Part shown: in pieces, positions 60,028 to 64,000 of the stretch
Numbering within the stretch: position 1 is the first letter of the stretch
Layout of the letters: each line of letters starts with the position of its first letter
DNA from: Leuctra nigra
Taxonomy: Eukaryota > Arthropoda > Insecta > Plecoptera > Leuctridae
DNA: 64,000 bases
NCBI GenBank assembly: GCA_934045905.1
Contig: OW203767.1
Coordinates: 17,053,073 to 17,117,072, forward strand
Reading direction: 5' to 3'
The notes under the pieces: model-generated
What the model was told of the DNA's origin: nothing
Seen by the model: only the letters and a program-made list of their open reading frames with translations
Databases searched by the model: none
Made by a program: the position numbers and the translations under genes

Positions 60028-60152
60028 TCTTCAACTAGGCTAATGGCGACGGATGAATGATTGGGATATGTAGATCTAAAAGGGGAAGGCAGTTCGACGT
60101 AGCAAAGTATCCCGTTTGCTGCCTCTAAACCAATGTCTAAACTGAGGGAAAC
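60028..60152 (-). mobile_element. SINE fragment right of MITE copy d
   Basis: CAACTAGGCTAATGGCGACGG, GATGAATGATTGGG and CTAAACTGAGGGAAACC match the family on the minus strand. Confidence 0.65.
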
Positions 60153-62862
60153 CTAGATTCACGGCGATATGTTTTCTGTGTTATCTTCGTTGGCAAAGAA
60201 GAGTCTCTAGGTACCTATTGGGTATAGATGAAATTTGAATCAGAATATCAAATAAATATTAACAAGTTTTATATAAATCTCGAAAGTAGAAGTTTCAGTA
60301 ATGGAGATAAAATTGCTATCATAACTTTTGAACCTTTCAAACTATGAAAGATTTGAAAAATAATTAATAACTTATTTTTTAGCACTCGGGCAATATAAAA
60401 ACAAACTATAGTTATACAATATTTCTGCACATACTCGACGTAAAGCTAAAATGTCATAATTGTAGCAGTTTGAGTCTTTGAGTTGTGTTTATAGGTATTA
60501 CAACATACTCAAAAATGAGCTTCTGTTTATTATTTTTCAAATTTTTCGTAATGTGAATGGTTTAAAAGTTATTACTATTTTAGGAAATGTTATCTCTAAT
60601 GTTTACTTTCGAGTGCAGCCGAATCCTCAACAAAAGTTTGAACTACGTATGCTAGGTATGTATAGTAAGATTTTCGCTGCCTGGCCAATAAGGTAATTAA
60701 TTATTAATTCTATCAAACGCAGACAAAATAGATAGCAACTAAAGCAGCAAAGCAAAGTCCAGAAAGTCCAACTAATACACTCCAACATTGCCGGTACAAA
60801 ATAAAATAACTGCCTATTATTTTCGGCATTGTATCGGCATAATCTTGGCTAAGCGAGCAACACCCAGGTCGTTGTCATTGTGGCAGAGATAGGCATCGCG
60901 TACAAGAGTGATTGTACACGGTTACACTGACCGGTGACTAATAGCTCGCTGCGAAACACTCGCGATTTACATATCTATTTGTTCGTGAGCACTCTTAACG
61001 ACGCACGCGTCTGCAACGGGGTCAGGGAGATTGCTAACTGCATGGAGCGATAAGGTTCGATACCTACGTAATACAGTGGGTATACCGAGAGGAGTGCATA
61101 AACTAAAACAGCTAAAAATAACTTTAAAAGAACATTCAACATAGTACACAAACCAAAAAAAAATTATATATAATTTTGTCAATTATTTTTTATTTTTTTT
61201 AATTGCAATACCTATGCATAAATTATTGAATATAATTTGAATAAATACAGAATATCATGTAGGTATTAAATAACGAACTAAATTGATAAGGGATAAAAAT
61301 TTCAATGAGCAAATTGAGCGGCTGCTGTGCGCTATAATGGAACTATGCCAGCATTTGCTTACAAAATGTTGTTTCAATCAAGGTACACCCGCGGTCACAT
61401 AAATTGCTTGCAACATTCTAAAAGCCGGAATTACACGATTCAAGTTTCCTTGAATTCAACCCTTTCAAGGAAACTTGAACCGTGTAATTTCGGCTGAAGT
61501 CCCTTTTCAAAACTTGATATCCAGACGAAAACACAGCTAGGTAAAATTGTACATTTAGAGCATGTGTGGGGTTGGAGGGTTTGATTATAAGAACGAACCA
61601 GCCACCTCATACATAATAATTATTTCTCGTTCAACATATTTCGAACTCCAACTTAGCCGTTTACCGAGGAGTTGGCTCGTAGTTACAGGACCAACACGTT
61701 TTCCTCCTAAGCAATCCATAATCTATGCGTCATAAATATCATATTCTTTGCAACATCATAACTGATTTTAAATGCATTTCAAAAGCTATAAAAGAGAACT
61801 GACGTTGTTCGCTTTTTCAGATTTCGGAATTACACGAAATCTCCGAGGATTTGAGTTAACAATAGCGTGCAGTGTGCTGGGTCTGAATGCATCTCCTCTA
61901 TTGCGATATCTTTACAGTTGCAATATACTTGAGAGCAGGGTTCAACAATAGAGCGCCACAACAACCCTCTACAGCCTGATAGAGGGTGCCTTTATAACGT
62001 CATTAAATTACCTACTAGGGGAGGTAATGCCGTTATCTATCTAGCTCATCGGTGTTTGGATAATGCGATTTTTCGGAGAGTTATAAGAGCCTTTCGCAAC
62101 GGCGTCCAACTAATACGTTTTCCTTCTATAAATAAATTAAAAACTCTTGGGAAGGAGTGGAAATTCGAACAAATGTACCTTGATTGGATCTTTTGTTTTT
62201 TTCTAACAACGCTTGTCGGCAGTTTATTAATTGTTGCGTCACTTAGGGCTCTTCGTAACGCGTGCACGAGTGGTCGGGTGGTGAAAGAGTACTATATCCA
62301 TGGAGAAAGGAACGCACGCGACGCAATGCCGTTGTACCTGTATAAAGAACATTGACCGAGGAACTGGGCGATCTCGCTCCTCGAGGAATACAAAACACAA
62401 TATGCAAAACTGTAACATTTACAGAAATAGCTGGAAATCATTTGACAATATTCCTTTTAATATAAATTCAAAAATAAATTACCAACCTAGTAAAGTAAGG
62501 ACTGTTTTTTTTAAACTTTTATACATAATATGCAATAGAGTTGCTTGCTAGCCATTTCTCTAGACCTAGTAGTATTTCAGATTTTTTTACAGTGTAGACA
62601 GAGATCAAGTTCTGAAAGAAGGATTGTTGCTCATAAACAATCAATACGTAAAAACGTAAATGGAACTATCTGCAAGCTTGAGCGATTCAATCAATATTGA
62701 TTCCTGTACCTAGAAGTAGAACATCAGTATCACTGCAGGTAAGGGCCCCACGCCTTACCAAACATAGGTTATGTTGCGAGAGCTTGTGGATACCTATGAC
62801 AAACCAACAAGTACACACACATCGATCATATACACATGCAAGTGAAGGTAAGTAAACTCTGG
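60153..62862. other. Intron DNA without recognised exon
   Basis: AT-rich; holds the 63-bp hairpin at 61433. Short frames at 60478 and 62056-62355 lack any recognisable product. Confidence 0.5.
61433..61495. mobile_element. 63-bp hairpin element
   Basis: AGCCGGAATTACACGATTC and GAACCGTGTAATTTCGGCT are inverted, continuing through CAAGTTTCCTTGA. Could be a minimal MITE. Confidence 0.62.
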
Positions 62863-62868
62863 ACTCAC

Positions 62869-64000
62869 CGGTACGAGATCAGGCGCTGCGTGCAGCAGGG
62901 TCTCCGTGGCGACAGCGGTGGCCTCGGTCTGCGTGTGGCTCGTCGACGAGATGCGATACTGCATGCCGGCGATGCTGCAGTAGCCCTCGTGCGTGGTCGA
63001 ACTGCGATGCGTGGTGCTGTTCACGTACACGCCGGTGATCGTCACGTCGGTATCCTGGTTCACGATCACCGTAGCCACCTTCTTGTTGTTTGCCGTCGCC
63101 AGCTCGATGATGTTCGCTTCCTCATCGCTGTCGTCGTCGCCTTCCACCAGCTTCTTAGAGAGATAGATCTTCTTCTTTGATTTTTTCTTGCGATTGGACA
63201 AGTCGTCTTCGATAACTGGCGGGCTTTCAATGCGAGGCTTCTTCTGTAGCTTCTCCATTGGAGAGTAACTAGCTGACAGAATCGCTGAAGCGTTGAGACT
63301 CGCCATGCGCTTCCGCACAACCATGTCCTTGAGATCCATGATGACTTCGCCGCGTCTCGGCTTTGGGACCTTCTTCGGCGGCTTTGTCTTCGTCATGAGC
63401 TTCTGTTTGGGCGACGAGCTCGAGTCGCTGTTGCCGTTGTCTTCGGACGATGACGACGACGAAGTGTGCTGGTCCCAGTGCTGTCCGATTCCTCGTCTGC
63501 CCGGGCCCGAGCGCAGAGTTCTTGTCGACTCCGTCTTCACTTCCTCGACTGCCTCCGTGTCCTCGGGCCTCGCACAGACACTCAGCAAAGCACCGCGGCT
63601 TTCGTTCTCGTACAGGCAGTGTACTTTGGCAAGGGCGTTGAGCGAGGCCACGCGATGGCGCTTAGGACCGCTCCAGAAGCCGAACAACTTGATACGTCGG
63701 GCTCGTTGCTCACTGTCGGAGCCGCTGCCGAGTCGAGACACTTCGTTGGGACGCATTCGCTTTGCTTTAGCTGGAATCTTGCGTCCCGTTGCAAGCTTCA
63801 ACTTCTTCAAGGCAGGGCTCTGCTTCTTGATCAATGCTCTCACGTCTTTTACTTTGATCTTCTTTACAAGTTTCTTCTTCAACGGCTTGATAAGTTCACC
63901 GTTCTTTGTCTCCAACTTGACCTTGAAGTTTTTCTTTACCATCGTGTCTGATGCCTCCATTCTGATAGGGAGAGTCGGCTTGATGTCGACATTCTCAGAC
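62869..64000 (-). CDS. Coding exon (partial) of a winged eye/TNRC18/BAHCC1-like chromatin protein
   Basis: The frame is open from the window edge for 377 codons and ends at a strong donor (CCG|GTGAGT, GT at 62868-62867) in phase 0. An ATG at 63960 is internal: the frame continues upstream without a stop, so the exon or gene extends beyond the window. Counting from the first complete codon, residues 20-85 are lysine-rich and look like nuclear-localisation or DNA-contact sequence. A motif RVASLNALAK lies near 116, a Ser/Asp-rich tract at 179-196, a second copy RMASLNASAI near 231, an acidic patch EGDDDSDEE near 286-294, and a serine/threonine-rich conserved-looking segment (GMQYRISSTSHTQTEATAV) near 345. 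The ASLNA motifs and the GMQYRISS segment are what I associate with the wge/TNRC18/BAHCC1 family, whose members carry a C-terminal BAH domain not seen here. Coding is supported by amino-acid composition, splice site and phase match with the next exon. The family name is from memory and moderately sure; the gene symbol is left blank. Confidence 0.72.

Larger units (their letters stand above)
51203..62868 (-). other. Phase-0 intron (about 11.7 kb) between the two exons
   Basis: Inferred from donor CCG|GTGAGT at 62868 and acceptor TGTCAG at 51203, both phase 0. It holds the 99-bp exon-head array, a 504-bp MITE with a 90-bp element inside, SINE pieces, the 139-bp satellite, a hAT-type MITE and otherwise unique AT-rich DNA. 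An undetected short exon inside it is possible. The sense strand of the gene is minus. Confidence 0.6.

Overview
This window looks like animal nuclear DNA, most likely from an arthropod (probably an insect) with a large, repeat-rich genome. The reasons are two spliced coding exons with matching phase and good GT/AG borders, tRNA-derived SINEs, many short inverted-repeat transposons with target duplications, satellites, and long AT-rich non-coding stretches. There are no bacterial operons, Shine-Dalgarno sites or CRISPR-Cas genes. I cannot name the species.

Only one gene can be supported, and it runs on the minus strand. A long exon (62869-64000, open to the window edge) joins in phase 0 to a 265-nt exon (50938-51202) across an 11.7-kb intron. 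The lysine/serine-rich, low-complexity protein carries a duplicated R-(V/M)-A-S-L-N-A motif and best resembles winged eye / TNRC18 / BAHCC1-type chromatin proteins. That name is a recollection of the family, not a search result. No further exon was found between 1 and 50931, so the next intron is probably very long.

Layout. 1-13.7 kb: unique AT-rich DNA with SINE pieces, MITEs and repeat copy R1 (1234-3124). 13.8-17.9 kb: an array of about 158 copies of a 26-bp unit, open in three frames only because of its repeat arithmetic. 18-51 kb: non-coding DNA with a second copy of R1 (R2, 23170-25055), foldback elements, nested MITEs, and hAT-type elements with 8-bp target duplications. 51.2-51.9 kb: a 99-bp tandem repeat that has amplified the 3' splice site and first 45 nt of the downstream exon. 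52.7-53.2 kb: a MITE with a smaller one inside it. 57.3-59.7 kb: a very uniform 139-bp GC-rich satellite of 17 copies, ending directly at a hAT-type MITE. 62.9-64 kb: the upstream exon.

The observations most worth a second look are the splice-site-carrying 99-bp array, the 26-bp array and its spaced length variants, the R1/R2 elements with a regular lattice of YY1/ETS/CRE-like motifs, and the hAT-type MITE family whose termini are followed by long G runs. Every count and divergence here was estimated by eye.
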